Assembly: GCA_001972305.1 (NCBI GenBank)
Contig: BDDD01000118.1
Location: forward strand, 146,060-210,059
Source of the DNA: Cephalotus follicularis
Lineage: Eukaryota > Streptophyta > Magnoliopsida > Oxalidales > Cephalotaceae
DNA length: 64,000 nt
Direction: 5' to 3'
Each line of letters opens with the position of its first letter. Position 1 is the stretch's first letter. The translations under genes and the position numbers were made by a program. The notes beneath the pieces were generated by a model that saw only the letters and a program-made list of their open reading frames with translations, was not told the DNA's origin and did no database searches. Shown here in pieces: positions 11,441 through 22,448 of this stretch.

Positions 11441-13017
11441 TAGACTTGCTTAAATGTTTCGATGATATTTTCCATCGCTGGGGATTTCTTACTTTGCAAT
11501 CTTTTTGGAAAGGAAGCTGGTGGGTCAAATGAACATTCGGGTGCCTCCACTGGCTGTTTCTTCTTCTCCTCTGCTTTCTCCTTCCTCAATTCATCTTGCG
11601 CATTTAATTGCATTTGTTGCTCAGATGGGTCAACTAATGGTTCTTGTAAATTTTCTTGCGACAATGATTCCTCCAATTACTCGTTCACGTTTTCCATTTG
11701 ATCCGCTGGATGGTATTCATTTCCACTCCTTAGGGCAAAAACTTGTTTTGATGGACCAGAGGAGGAAGCTGAATTTTGTGGATTTAATGGTTGTTGGATT
11801 TGAGCAGAATGGTTTAAGGCAGTCCTAGGATTCGAGTCAGGTTGGGAGGGCATTTTTCCTTTTTCTCTTTCGTGCAGAGCGGATGTTAGTTGTGAAATTT
11901 GTTTTTCCATGTTATGCTGATTAGTCGTCATGGTGCTCATAAAAAGTTCCATGCTCTTTTCTAGTGAAGAAATCCTAGATGTATCATCCCTTTGGTTTGA
12001 CAAACTTGTTGTCTGTTGACTTGAGAATTGATTTTGTGGTAGAAAGGATGGTCGAATAATAGTCGAATTTGGGGAAAACCTTGGAAAGGTCTGCTGTGGT
12101 GCAGATTGGCTAGAGAAGCTCAAAGGTTGTCCCGAAAAGTGTGAAGGTGGGGCACCAACGCTGGAAGGCTGCCCCAAAAAGCTGGATTGTCCTCGCATGT
12201 TTTGCCCTTGACTCCATGAGAAGTTTGGATGATTTCGCCAACCCAGATTGTAATTGTTATTGTACGGGTTGTATTGATTCATAGTAGACACATTCTCAGG
12301 AGCATATTGATTGTCAATATAAATTTGGAATTCTTCAAAAACATGGTTTGGGGACTGGCACCAAGAACACATAGGGGTGATTTGATCAATTTGATTTACA
12401 TGTGTGGAACCCTTAAGTAGTGATTCTAGTCTAGTCAAACGACTTTCTAGCTGTGCCTCCTTAACAACTGCTACTTCTATAACGTACCCTTTACTTGGCA
12501 AAGCTCTCGAAAACTTGGGTTGACTCCCACTCTCTAGTTCGCTCGCCCAAATCTAAAAGGAAATTCCGAGCCTCATTTTCATCAGTGTACGAGGTGAACC
12601 CATCAGGACACATAGATTCGACCAATTGCTTGGTCTGGTAATCTATGCCTTCGTAGATGATTTGGCATAAATGCCACGTGTTCAAACCATGATGAAGACA
12701 CTCCAAGAGAAGATCCTTAAAACGTTCCATACACCTAGAAAATGATTCATTTGGTTTTTGACGAAACTGGAGAATGTCGTTCCTAAGTTTATTGGTTTTA
12801 TGAAGTGGAAGAAATTCTTTAGGGACGAAACAGTGAAATGGTCGCAAGTAGAAATAGAACCATTGGGGAGACTGTAGAGACACTTTTTAGCTCCATATTT
12901 TAGAGAAAAATTTATGAAACGCAATTTGATTGCGTCATCCGAGAGTTGTTGAAGTTTCATGAGGGCTCATACCTCCTCGAACTCACGAAGGAAGAGATAT
13001 GCATCCTCATTGGGTAA
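11441..13017 (-). pseudogene. A1 gag, main part
   Basis: The capsid-like core has LRNDILQFRQKPNESFSRCMERFKDLL, LNTWHLCQIIYEGIDYQTKQLVESMC and NFLLDLGERTREWES. It is followed by a Gln/Ser/Pro-rich region (QSSFLGQPSSVGAPPSHFSG), a coiled-coil stretch (SSLEKSMELFMSTMTTNQHNMEKQI) and a charged tail (ELRKEKAEEKKKQPVE). The pattern matches the Athila gag family. A stop lies near 12964, a frameshift near 12495 and a stop near 11676. It ends at 13017 where A2 begins, and the N-terminus resumes at 17281. Confidence 0.85.
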
Positions 13018-13437
13018 TGTTTAGCATAAAAATGTGTTATTTTTAATGATATATTTGTTATATTTTTATACTTGGAATAGACTACAGTGGTTGTGTTTAT
13101 TTGATTTTCATGTATTATGTTGATTATTGAGGAATAAGAGAAAATGGAGGTAAAACGCTACTTTTCGAGTTAAAGTGGTTTGAAGTTAAAGATCGGTTCA
13201 ATAGTACATCCACTTAAGCGAGAGAAGTCAAAATTTAAGCCTCAAAAGATATTAAATATTGGACTCATTTTGTTCATAAAATTATTTGGAGCACTTTTAA
13301 TTCTTGGGACGAGTCATTCTGAAGCTCTGATGAAGAGATATTGAAAGAAAATAAACTGAATCATTTGAAGGGCTGACAACATCATGATGTCATCTCCATA
13401 TACACAATTCTTTGCTGCATGCAGTCTTCAACGCAAT

Positions 13438-13682
13438 ACAGGCCCATGCCCATGCATTACCTCAGCAACCAATTAGAAGATGCCCATGCCCATGCATGAA
13501 TCAGCCCATGCAACAAAGCAACATGCATACTTCTCCCAGCCATGCGCCACATGCAACCATCCAGCCCATCTAAGCTTCAGCATCCCATGTACTTCACGCC
13601 AAAAGCAGCCTGCATCACGAGTCCATGCGCAACATTCTACATGTAGCAGCCCAAAACTCATGCACCGCATGCATAGACGCCT
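13438..13682. promoter_or_regulatory. CATGCA (RY-like) cluster in the A2 LTR
   Basis: CATGCA, CATGCC, CATGCG and CATGCATG-type hexamers recur more than ten times ('cccatgcccatgcattacc', 'gcccatgcatgaatc', 'aacatgcatacttc', 'caccgcatgcatag'). CATGCA is the RY/Sph box bound by plant B3 factors of the ABI3/FUS3 type; binding here is inferred only. The block recurs at 16765-17005 in the other LTR. Confidence 0.5.
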
Positions 13683-13785
13683 CAACATTAATACAAGTCC
13701 TTATATCAGCACATGTGCCAAACAAAGAAGGGAAAAAAAATTGCCAGATTGCATTGCTTAATTTTTTAGGTCGGTTACATGTGTG

Positions 13786-13796
13786 TATATATATAT
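13786..13796 (+). promoter_or_regulatory. TATA-like tract of the A2 LTR
   Basis: TATATATATAT lies 3' of the CATGCA cluster and before 'gacatagagcagc'. The second LTR has the same at about 17117-17128. It could equally be a simple repeat. Confidence 0.45.
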
Positions 13797-14041
13797 GACA
13801 TAGAGCAGCACACACACGAAAAATCAAGCAGTCAGTAGAGTAGAAGCAGCCGACTCCCTTCTTCTTTTCTTTTCAGTTTAGTTTTCTTAATGTTTTGTAG
13901 CTAGTTTCTTAAGGTTTTTGGGTTAGAACAAAACCTAGATTGTTATTGTTTCAATTCCATCAATAAAAATCCTTGAATATTTTATTTTTTCTTCAATTTT
14001 TCTGATTTCACACACACTTTGTCTATCTGATTAAAATCCAC

Positions 14042-14935
14042 ATGAGTTTTGGAAAGTCATCAATGGATTTTAACATTTTCCGATTGGGAAAGCATCAATC
14101 TGACTTTGATGATGTCTACGTGATTCGCTCGATTCCTGATACCATTGATTCGTATTTTAATATCGACTTTGATCGCAATTTCATGAGAGAATTCGAGGTA
14201 GAGGAAGCTAACCAAAAGGATAGATTGACGTAGCTAGAAAATGAGAAAGCGTTAATGTGGTTGGAAAATAAGCTCAATGAGCCAAATTCGAATAGCGAAT
14301 GGGATCATCTATCCCATTACACACACAAACTCGCTACGCCTGACCAAACGTACTTTGACGTAGATTTTGAGAACAACTTCATGGAATGTTTGAGAGAGTT
14401 CGAGGAATTGGAGGTCACACAAAAGGAAATTCTATGTTGGTTGGACGATGGGGAAGTTGATTTGATTTTGGATGTTCAATGGGACAATCTGTCCCATTTC
14501 ACTCACAAACTTAGCACGTCATCCTACCCTCACACCATCGTCAAAAACAACTTTTTCTTTACTAAAGATCAAATAGGATAGAGGGTGTGCATTCGTATGA
14601 ACAATGTGTGTGATTGGTTGGTTGGCCGTGATTATTCGTGTTCTCTTCATTATTTTTACTGGTGGAAATCCTATTGGGATGATTGTTTTACTGTTTAAAA
14701 TTTTTCTAAAATTTATGGTTCTCTTGGTGGTTTTTATTGGTGGCAATCTCATTGGGATGATGTTTATGTTGTTCAAACTATGCTTTCACGTGGTATTTTT
14801 GAGTTTGCTAAGATAGATATTGGAGGCGCATTGAAGGAGAATGGGCAGCGAACGCAAAGATTTCTCAAATTTATAGCTGCATCGGTGGAAGAGGCCATGG
14901 ACTTTCATAAGCCTCGTTATTTCGAGCCTCCGTGA
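14042..14935 (+). pseudogene. A2 residual coding region: protease end plus repeated module
   Basis: The first 60 codons (MSFGKSSMDFNIFRLGKH, then IDSYFNIDFDRNFM) equal the end of Athila protease and the acidic linker seen in A1. Next comes a module found nowhere else here: WDHLSHYTHKLATPDQTYFD, FENNFMECLREFEE, then WDNLSHFTHKL again. A Trp-rich pair (FYWWKSYWDD and FYWWQSHWDD) follows at about 14650-14765. The last part (FAKIDIGGALKENGQ, EEAMDFHKPRYFEPP) is the Athila integrase end. Stops lie at 14232-14234 and 14579-14581, and RT and the integrase core are absent. No function is recognised for the repeated module. Confidence 0.6.
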
Positions 14936-15910
14936 TCATATCTGGTAATACCTACCCCTATTGTTTTTATTTGATTGCATTGTTTCATATATTTGTTGAG
15001 TATTCATTTTTATATCTATAGTTGTTTTCATTGCATCGAGGACAATACAAAATTTAAGTATGGGGGGGTTTAGACCGAAGTTCATTTTAATTTTGAAAGT
15101 AGGAATAAGTGTTGATATGCTTAAAAACAATAGAAAACCCCATAGGAGATAATAAAAATTTTGTTTTCAAGGAAAAGAAAAGGAATGCATCTCAAGGTAG
15201 GAGTTTTGTGCGAAATTTAAAATGATAAATAAAAAGAGCGATCTTGTGTGTTTTCAAAGTTTCATAAGATTTTATGGAGGAGGAGGACAAGGAATTGATG
15301 TTCGTGCATATATGTGTATATATATATATATAAAATTCTGTCTTAGTCTGTAGCCTATTTGATTCGAGTAATTAAAACCTTAGGGGTGTTCTACACCTAG
15401 TTCCTTAAAGCCAACTGGTTTGAGAGNNNNNNNNNNNNNNNNNNNNNNNNNNNNNNNNNNNNNNNNNNNNNNNNNNNNNNNNNNNNNNNNNNNNNNNNNN
15501 NNNNNNNNNNNNNNNNNNNNNNNNNNNNNNNNNNNNNNNNNNNNNNNNNNNNNNNNNNNNNNNNNNNNNNNNNNNNNNNNNNNNNNNNNNNNNNNNNNNN
15601 NNNNNNNNNNNNNNNNNNNNNNNNNNNNNNNNNNNNNNNNNNNNNNNNNNNNNNNNNNNNNNNNNNNNNNNNNNNNNNNNNNNNNNNNNNNNNNNNNNNN
15701 NNNNNNNNNNNNNNNNNNNNNNNNTCTTATAGAAAGCTTAAGAGGCTAAGACATTGCACGAATTAAAGTTGGTAAAATTATTATGTGCGAATTGTTAAAT
15801 CTGAAGCTACTTAGTACTTTGAGTGTCTGGTGTTTGCTCCATCCATGACATTTCAGTTGGAAAAGAGTGGAAGAATATGTTTAATGAAACGAAAGCAAAA
15901 AGAAAGACCA

Positions 15911-15954
<44 letters not shown>

Positions 15955-16425
15955 TTGTGTTTGTGAGTGCTAAAGTTCTTTTGTCTGACTCCGAAGTAGG
16001 ATTTTGTGTTGTTGTGAATGCATATCTTGATTGGTCATTAATGGTGGAATAATAAAATAATTTGCTAGAAGTTCCTTAATTGAGATGTGTTTTGATTCTA
16101 GAACTTGGAACGAGATAATAAAGTTCAAGTATGGGGGTGTTCTATGAATTTTTAAGTATAGATACATTTTACCTATTTTCAAAATTTTGATGAACTGAAT
16201 TTTGTGTGTTTATTCACTGGAAAACACTCACGAGACAAAACTCATCCACTAGGGTCACCTAGGGGTTTAAAGGCTTGTTGCATATGCTAAATGCAATCGT
16301 GATTCCTACGAAAGTGAGTTATGTTTTTATTTATGTTTTTTGTTTTTGAGCTTGTGTAATTGTTTATGTTTTAGTTTTTCATTTGGTTTGCTTGAGGACA
16401 AGCAAAGTTTAAGTATGGGGGTATT
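14936..16425 (+). other. Non-coding 3' region of A2 with two polypurine tracts
   Basis: It is co-linear with the A1 3' region. It has the internal polypurine tract (TTTAAGTATGGGGGGG, 15053-15068), the 181-bp repeat partly hidden by an N gap, a TA/GT microsatellite at 15911-15960, and the terminal tract AAGTATGGGGGTATT at 16411-16425. No ORF was recognised. Confidence 0.7.
15427..15724. other. Assembly gap of 298 N
   Basis: The N run is bounded by 'ccaactggtttgagag' and 'tcttatagaaagctta'. Both edges lie inside the 181-bp unit seen tandemly in A1, so repeat collapse is the probable cause. Any ORF drawn through it is meaningless. Confidence 0.95.
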
Positions 16426-17280
16426 TGTTTAGTATAAAAATGTGTTATTTTTAATGATATATTTGTTATATTTTTATGTTTTGAATAGACTACTGTGGTT
16501 GTGTTTATTTGATTTTCAGGTATTATGTTGATTATTGTGGAATAAGAGAAAATGGAGGTAAAACGCTACTTTTCGAGTTAAAGTGGTTTGAAGTCAAAGA
16601 TCGGTTCAACAGTACATCCACTTAAGCGAGAGAAGTCAAAATTTAAGGCTCAAAAGATATTAAATATTGGACTCATTTTATTCATAAAATTATTTGGAGC
16701 ACTGAAATCATCATGACATCATCTCCATATACACAATTCTTTGCCGCATGCAGTCTTCAACATAATACAGGCCCATGCCCATGCATTGCCTCATCAACCA
16801 ATCAGAAGATGCCCATGCCCATGCATGAATCAACCCATGCAACAAAGCAATATGCATACTTCTCCCAGCCATGCGTCACATGCAACCATCCAGCCCATCT
16901 AAGCTTCAGCATCCCATGTACTTCACGCCAAAAGCAGCCTGCATCACGATTCCACGCGCATCATTCTACATGTCGCAGCACACAACTCATGCGCCGTATG
17001 CATAGACACCTCAGGATTAATACAGGTCCTTATATCAGCACATGAGCCAAACAAAGAAAGGAAAAAAAAATTGCCAGATTGCATTGCTTAATTTTTTAGG
17101 TCGGTTACATGTGTGTGTATATATATATGACATAGAGCAGCACACACACGAAAAATCAAGCAGGCAGTAGAGTAGAAGCAGCCGCCTCCCTTCTTCTTTT
17201 CTTTTCAGTTTAGTTTTCTTAATGTTTTGTAGCTAGTTTCTTAAGGTTTTTGGGTTAGAACAAAACCTAGATTGTTATTG
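16426..17280 (+). repeat. Truncated 3' LTR of A2
   Basis: It starts TGTTTAGTATAAAAATGTG after the polypurine tract and is closely similar to 13018-13948 (it lacks about 80 bp present in the first copy near 13290-13370). It ends abruptly at 'cctagattgttattg', well before the LTR terminus. Confidence 0.82.
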
Positions 17281-17492
17281 AAACCATGAAAGTGCGGGCG
17301 CATGCTAATGAACTAAGATTTCAACTCAAAATTGTTCCCTTGAGGTGCATGCAAAAGGATACAGGATGGCTGCGCTGTCCTCGCGGGATAGAATCTATCA
17401 CGCAAAGTTTGGAGTGGGCGTTCATCCGTCATTTGTGGTTGTTGATTGTTTCGCTTGATACGGTTATTTGAGCCACATACCCACTCAGTCAT
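17281..17492 (-). pseudogene. A1 gag N-terminus
   Basis: An ATG at 17490-17492 starts MTEWVCGSNNRI, followed by PLQTLRDRFYPARTAQPS and NNFELKS, a stop, then HFHG. The same start is in element C at 61608 (MTDWVRGPNHR, PIQTLRDRFYPARTTQPS). After A2 is removed the reading passes into 13013 (LPNEDAYLFLREFEEV), as in C. Confidence 0.85.
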
Positions 17493-17765
17493 AAACTAGC
17501 TTAACGCAATTCTAAACTATAGCAGAAAACGCAAGTTTTTTTTAGGAAGATTAACCTAAATTAAACTAGGTGATAATTAAAATTCTATGCAAGAAAATTA
17601 ACTTAGCAAAAATTAGGGTTTGTTTAAAGCTTATGCAAAGAGTGTAGAAAGTTGTTTTGAAGCTTATGCAACTCCTTAATTAAACTAAGCTAACAAATAC
17701 CGAAAGATGAAAAACCAATAAATACTACGAATCAGTCGAATAAATTTAAACTAATTTAAAACGTT

Positions 17766-17784
17766 TCCCCGGTAACGGCGCCGA
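17766..17784 (-). other. Primer binding site of A1 (tRNA-Asp type)
   Basis: The minus strand reads TCGGCGCCGTTACCGGGGA shortly after the 5' LTR end. Element C has the cleaner form TGGCGCCGTTGCCGGGGA. It complements the 3' end of plant tRNA-Asp, the usual Athila primer. Two bases have decayed. Confidence 0.8.
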
Positions 17785-17789
17785 AAACT

Positions 17790-19223
17790 TGTTCACTGAT
17801 TTAGAAAGAATGTTTTAAAATTTATAGCAGCAAGTGCACGGATCATGCAGTAACGGGTTGAACGCAGGGAAATGTTAAACTAGTTGTAATTTATCCAACC
17901 TAAGCGAAGTATGTGAAATCAAGGTTTAATTATGAAAACTACTCCTAATTATGCAAAATAAAATAAATAATCAAAATAGGAAATTAAGACTTCGAGAGTT
18001 AAAAACATTGAATTCGAAATACCAAGAAATAAAGCATGCAATTTTAAAACAAATCAAAACAATGAGTAGGAGTGAAGAAAATATATAATTACAAAGCGGT
18101 TTTAGGGTATAGAAACTCATCGTAGATTGTATTGAACAATTCCATTTTAATTGAACGATCATACCTTGATAACCAGCTGCAGCTAGATCGATACGGGGTG
18201 CGACAGTGATGACAAGACGTATGAGTAGTCATGCTAGGTCTATATGAAGTATGGCATCGACGGCAAGACGTATGAGTAGTCATGCTAGGTCTATACGAAG
18301 TGTGTTCCTTGTGACAAACCGTATAACTAGACTCCGTTGATTGAGTTAAGCACCACTTATTCACCAACTTTTAGCTTCACCGACAAGATGTTTGTGGATT
18401 TTAATCAGGCAGACAAAGTGTGTGTGAAGGCATAAATATTGAAGATCAAATCAAATATTCAAGGATTTTTATTGATGGAATTGAAACAATAACAATCTAG
18501 GCTTGTTCTTCCATAAAACTTTGAAGAGTTTAGCTACTAAACATTTGAAAACAAACTACAATTGATAAAGAAGAAAATAGGGTTTCTACAAGCCTCTCTC
18601 CTCAATTTGGCCGGCCTTGCATTGTTTTTATATTACATAACTGATCAAAAACGGAAATAAATCAATCGTGGTTATAAAATATGGCAAAAAATCTAACTTT
18701 CCATTTCTGCTGCAGAAGAAGACGTCGACGCCTTTGATTGAAGGTCGGCGTGTTTTGTAAAAAATTGTGTTTTGCTGAGATGCGCATAATGAACATCGAT
18801 CCTTTTGATGAAAGATGTCGATGTGTTTTGATCCAAAATTCACAGGTCGAATTTGCACAAAGACATCGATGCGTTTAGTGAAAGACATCGATGTCTTTCT
18901 CATAGAATTTGAAGGTAGGCTGCAATCTCAGAAAGGACATCGATCCGCACCAAAAGACGTCGATGTGTTTACTATAAACCCAGAAAAGACATCGATCCTT
19001 ATGAAAGACATCGATGCTTTTCACTCTGTTTCTGCAGAATTTGTCAATTTTTCAATCTTTACTCTTTCAAGCTTCAATTTGCATGACTTTGGGTAGTATT
19101 TATGCACTTTGGCCCTTTTGCTCTTGTACCTGAAAATCAATATAACACAACCAAAGTAATCTATTCCAAGCATAAAAATATCACTAATAAATCATTAGAA
19201 ACAACACATTTTTATGCTAAACA
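17790..19223 (-). repeat. 5' LTR of A1 (1434 bp)
   Basis: It is the near-identical partner of 4470-5872, with a small insertion near 18660 ('caatcgtggttataaaatatgg' region). The TATA element is at 18624-18632 and the TCGA array at 18719-19022, including a perfect palindrome at 18881-18898 that is mutated at one base in the 3' LTR. Confidence 0.9.
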
Positions 19224-19915
19224 AGGAAATTTGTATACTAAGCCATGGGCCAAAAGCTATGTACTAAGCTATGAGAAACAACAGTGTACTATTGTAATGC
19301 CATGGACCAAAGACAAAAAGTAAACAACCTATAATTAAGCAATGATAATTAATGATGGCATGAACCAAGAACCCAAAGTTGAAACGAATCTGTATAAGAA
19401 AGAGAGATTGGCAGAGTATTTTGGTAATGCATGGTAACCGAGAAAGAAGAAAATCGTGTGACCAAAACCTATTGTTTAAACAACCATTAATAATCATGCA
19501 TACTCACGGAAATATTCACAATTGAAAGATTAAGAAACAACAATGTCATATTGCACAAAAATTAAAACAAAAAGAATGAAGTAGAAAACCTGTATGGTCA
19601 GTAGCGGCAGCGTGAAAAGAATTAGGGATAAGAGTTTGGGGTTATAATTGTAGGTTAGAAAGATGATAGGTATTTGAATAGGAATAGTGTAGGTATTTTT
19701 GGACTTGATTAAATATTATATACTTAACAATAAAATTCTCTAGGTCATGGCTAATATCATATTAGCCCAATAGATACAAACTAAACGGCCCACATCAAAA
19801 CAAATTAAACCGTCCAAACTAAAATTATCAAGCCTGATATAAATACCCAAAATAATAAATAAATAATTAGTATAATAACCAAACAAAATAACACACAAAC
19901 ATATGAGGTATTACA
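19224..19915 (-). repeat. 3' LTR of G, inner part
   Basis: It resumes after A1 (AGGAA) and ends CATATGAGGTATTACA next to the polypurine tract. It is AT-rich, with no TCGA array and no ORF. It should match the part of the G 5' LTR that lies beyond 43854. Confidence 0.75.
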
Positions 19916-19932
19916 TCTCTACCCGCTTAAAA
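19916..19932 (-). other. Polypurine tract of G
   Basis: The minus strand reads TTTTAAGCGGGTAGAGA directly before the LTR start TGTAATACCTC. It overlaps the last codons of pol, as is common in Tekay-type elements. Confidence 0.7.
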
Positions 19933-21360
19933 GAAGATTTCGTCTCGAAATCACAGACATACACATGCCTTGATTAAATAGATGCAGGTATTCCTCCCGA
20001 TTATACTCCTCTACCTCCCAAGTAGCCTCCCACTCTGGATGATTCTTCCATAATACCTTCACAAACGGGATATTCTTTATCCGCATGACTCGCTCCTGCC
20101 GATCCAAAATAGCCTCGGCTCTTTCCTCACAAGTCATATCTTCTCAAATCTTGTCCAAAGGATAGTGAAGCACATGCAAGGGATGGTACTGGTAACCCCT
20201 TAACATGGATATATGGAACACATCATGCACATGGACTAGCTTTAGGGGTAAAGCTAATTGATAAGCCACTGTACCAACTTTCTACAAAACTTCAAAAGGT
20301 CCAATAAACCGAGGATTCAGCTTCCTGTTCAAACCAAATAGGCGGACTCCTTTACAAGGTGAAACCTTCAAAAACACATGGTCACCCTTCTTAAATTCCA
20401 TTTCCCTCATCTGCTTATATGCATAACTATTCTGTTAGGTTTGTGCAGCTTTCAATTTTTTCCTCACTATTGTCACTTTCTCGGTAGTGATTTGGACTCA
20501 CTCGGGTCCCTCGATAGCTCTCTCTCCAACCTCATCCCAACAAGTTGGAGCCCGACATTTTCTCCCATACAAAGCTTCAAAAGGGGCCATCTGAATATTG
20601 GTCTGTGAACTATTATTATAAGCAAACTCCACAAGGCTCAAATACTTATCTCAGTTTCCAGTCCACTCCAAAGTAAAAGATCTCAACATGTCCTCCAAAG
20701 TCTGGATAGTCCTCTCCGACTTTCCATCCGTATGTGGGTGAAAAGTTGTACTGTAACTGAGCTGCGTACCGCATGCCTTCTGAAATCCCTTCCAGAACAT
20801 AGAAGTGAAACGGGTATCCCGATCCGAGATAATGGATATAGGTGTCCTATGGAGTCTCACTATCTCCTGCTAAAAGATCTCTGCCAATCAATCCACAGGA
20901 AAACCCTTTCAGATCGCTAGGAAGTGAGCCGATTTGGTTAATCGGTCCACCACTACCCATATGGAATCATTCTTCTTGAATTTACCTGGTAAGCCCATAA
21001 CAAAGTCCATATAAATACTTTCCCACTTCCACACAGGTATCTCCAATGGTTACAAAATCCCACTAGCTCGCTGGTGTTCGATTCAAACTTGCTGATAAAT
21101 CAAACATTTCCTAACAAACTCTGCCACATCTAACTTCATTACATTCCACCAGAAATTCCTCCTCAAGTCCTTGCACATCTTAGTAGAACTAGGATGTATA
21201 GAGAACGGAGAACTATGTGCCTCAGAGAAAACTGCCTCTCTGATTTTTGGATCTGATGTCACACATAACCGATTACCTAGCCATATCACCCTATGTTCAT
21301 CAACATGAAATTCAAGCTGTTTGCCCTTGTCTATACTCTGAGTCAAAGCCAATAACTCAC
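19919..21360 (-). pseudogene. G integrase and chromodomain
   Basis: The zinc finger region has HSSPFSIHPSSTKMCKDLRRNFWW and CLIYQQV (one Cys lost). The core has YMDFVMGLPGK (Asp 1), SIISDRDTRFTSMFW (Asp 2) and [15 protein letters not shown] (Glu). The C-terminus has GPFEVL and VHDVFHISMLRGY-like sequence, then a chromodomain, FVKVLWKNHPEWEATWEVEEY, that is open from 20137. This tail marks the chromovirus Tekay group; in the family it is thought to guide integration to heterochromatin. At least six stops lie between 20140 and 21360. Confidence 0.85.
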
Positions 21361-21862
21361 CATCCTATTTCTGATCTGCTTTAACCCAATATATGAGAGT
21401 AGGTTCCACCATCATACCAGCAATAGACCTGTCTGAGCCCCGAACATACAACTCTAACTCTAAATGCTCCATATCTAATATACGTTGAGGTTGTGTAATC
21501 AAGGCGGCCACACTCCCTGAACTTTTCCTGCTAAGAGCGTCGGCCACCACATTCGCCTTACTTATGTGGTAATGAATATTTGTATCATAATCCTTGAGAA
21601 GCTCCAACCACCGTCTTTGCCTCATATTCAGCTCCTTCTAGGTAAAAATGTACTTGAGACTCTTGTGATCGGTAAAAATATCACAAGTTTCCCCGTACAA
21701 ATAATGCCTCCAGATTTTCAGAGAAAATACCACGTTCGCCAACTCAAGGTCGTGAGTAGGATAGTTCATCTCATAGGGCTTAAGTTGCCTCGAAGCATAA
21801 TCTATGACATGACCATGCTGCATCAACAAACAACCAAAACCCTTCTTGGAGGCATCACTGTA
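21361..21862 (-). pseudogene. G RNase H (C-terminal side of the Sirevirus insertion)
   Basis: It has [47 protein letters not shown], a frame break, then [14 protein letters not shown] and [11 protein letters not shown]. The catalytic Asp of YSDAS lies about 5 codons from the insertion point. The N-terminal side of the domain is at 33605 onward. Confidence 0.87.
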
Positions 21863-22350
21863 GATTTTGAAAAATAGCTCTTGCAATATACAAGAGGGGG
21901 GGTGAATTGAATATTGATGTAAATATCAGAAAATAAAAACTTTAAAGTAAAGAGTGTAAAGAAAGAATAATTCTCTGTTTTAGAGTGGTTTGGCTAACTC
22001 TTGCCTACGTCCACTTTTCCCAAGGAAACTCCTTGAGTTTCCACTCTCTTGAATTGATTATGGTAGCAATTCGTTACACCTTACACTTTTGGTGATTGAA
22101 CTCAATCCCAAGGATTCACCTCTTTTTCAAGTGTTTGTAAATGTGTTTACAAAATAACCTCTTAATAGGTTTGATCTAGCTTATAATACATAACACAATT
22201 GGAATCACAAGGAAGAACTCAAAGGATAGAGCTATGAAGCTTTTTGAGAACACTTTAGAGCACTTGAGCTTTGTAGAATGAGATTTACTAGAATGCTTGA
22301 ATTCTTTGTTTCTTGATTATTGTGTCTGTCTCCTGAAGGTTTTGGATCTT

Positions 22351-22360
22351 CCTTTATATA
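22351..22360 (-). promoter_or_regulatory. TATA box of the Sirevirus LTR
   Basis: The minus strand reads TATATAAAGG; the partner is at 32783-32792. In the transcription sense it lies about 90 bases after the last unit of the TCGA array, so the array sits upstream of the promoter. Confidence 0.6.
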
Positions 22361-22448
22361 GACAAAAAAGTCTTTGTAGCCGTTGCATAAATCATGGAGA
22401 TTTAAGATATAAAAATGATGTGTTGATGCAACTCTGTTTTTATGCATG

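Larger units (their letters stand above)
13018..14041 (+). repeat. Truncated 5' LTR of A2
   Basis: It begins TGTTTAGCATAAAAATGTGTT like the A1 LTR and shares its later part ('cacacactttgtctatctga', 'ttaaaatccaca'). It stops there and joins protease-end coding sequence. About 0.4-0.5 kb of LTR end and the primer site are missing. The middle is unlike A1: no TCGA array, but a CATGCA-rich block. Confidence 0.8.
13018..17280 (+). mobile_element. Element A2: deleted, chimeric Athila derivative
   Basis: It is inserted in A1 gag in the opposite orientation. It has a partial 5' LTR (13018-14041), a short coding region, a non-coding 3' region, a polypurine tract and a partial 3' LTR (16426-17280). 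The bases before it are GGTAA; only AA remains on the right, so the right end was trimmed after insertion. Gag, most of protease, RT, RNase H and integrase are gone, and so is the primer site, so it cannot move unaided in its present form. Its U3 differs from A1 in the middle. Confidence 0.8.
4470..19223 (-). mobile_element. Element A1: Ty3/gypsy Athila, minus strand
   Basis: Both LTRs are present (4470-5872 and 17790-19223), with a tRNA-Asp-type primer site beside the right LTR and a polypurine tract beside the left one. The target duplication is AAGAA on the left and AGGAA on the right, one mismatch, as expected for an old insertion. The order on the minus strand is gag, protease, RT, RNase H, integrase, then a long non-coding 3' region. 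It carries two secondary insertions: a solo LTR in RT (9264-9925) and A2 in gag (13018-17280). No env-like ORF is left. Confidence 0.88.

Noticed and set aside
15420-15749. ORF through the N run
   Set aside because: It consists of unknown residues in an assembly gap.
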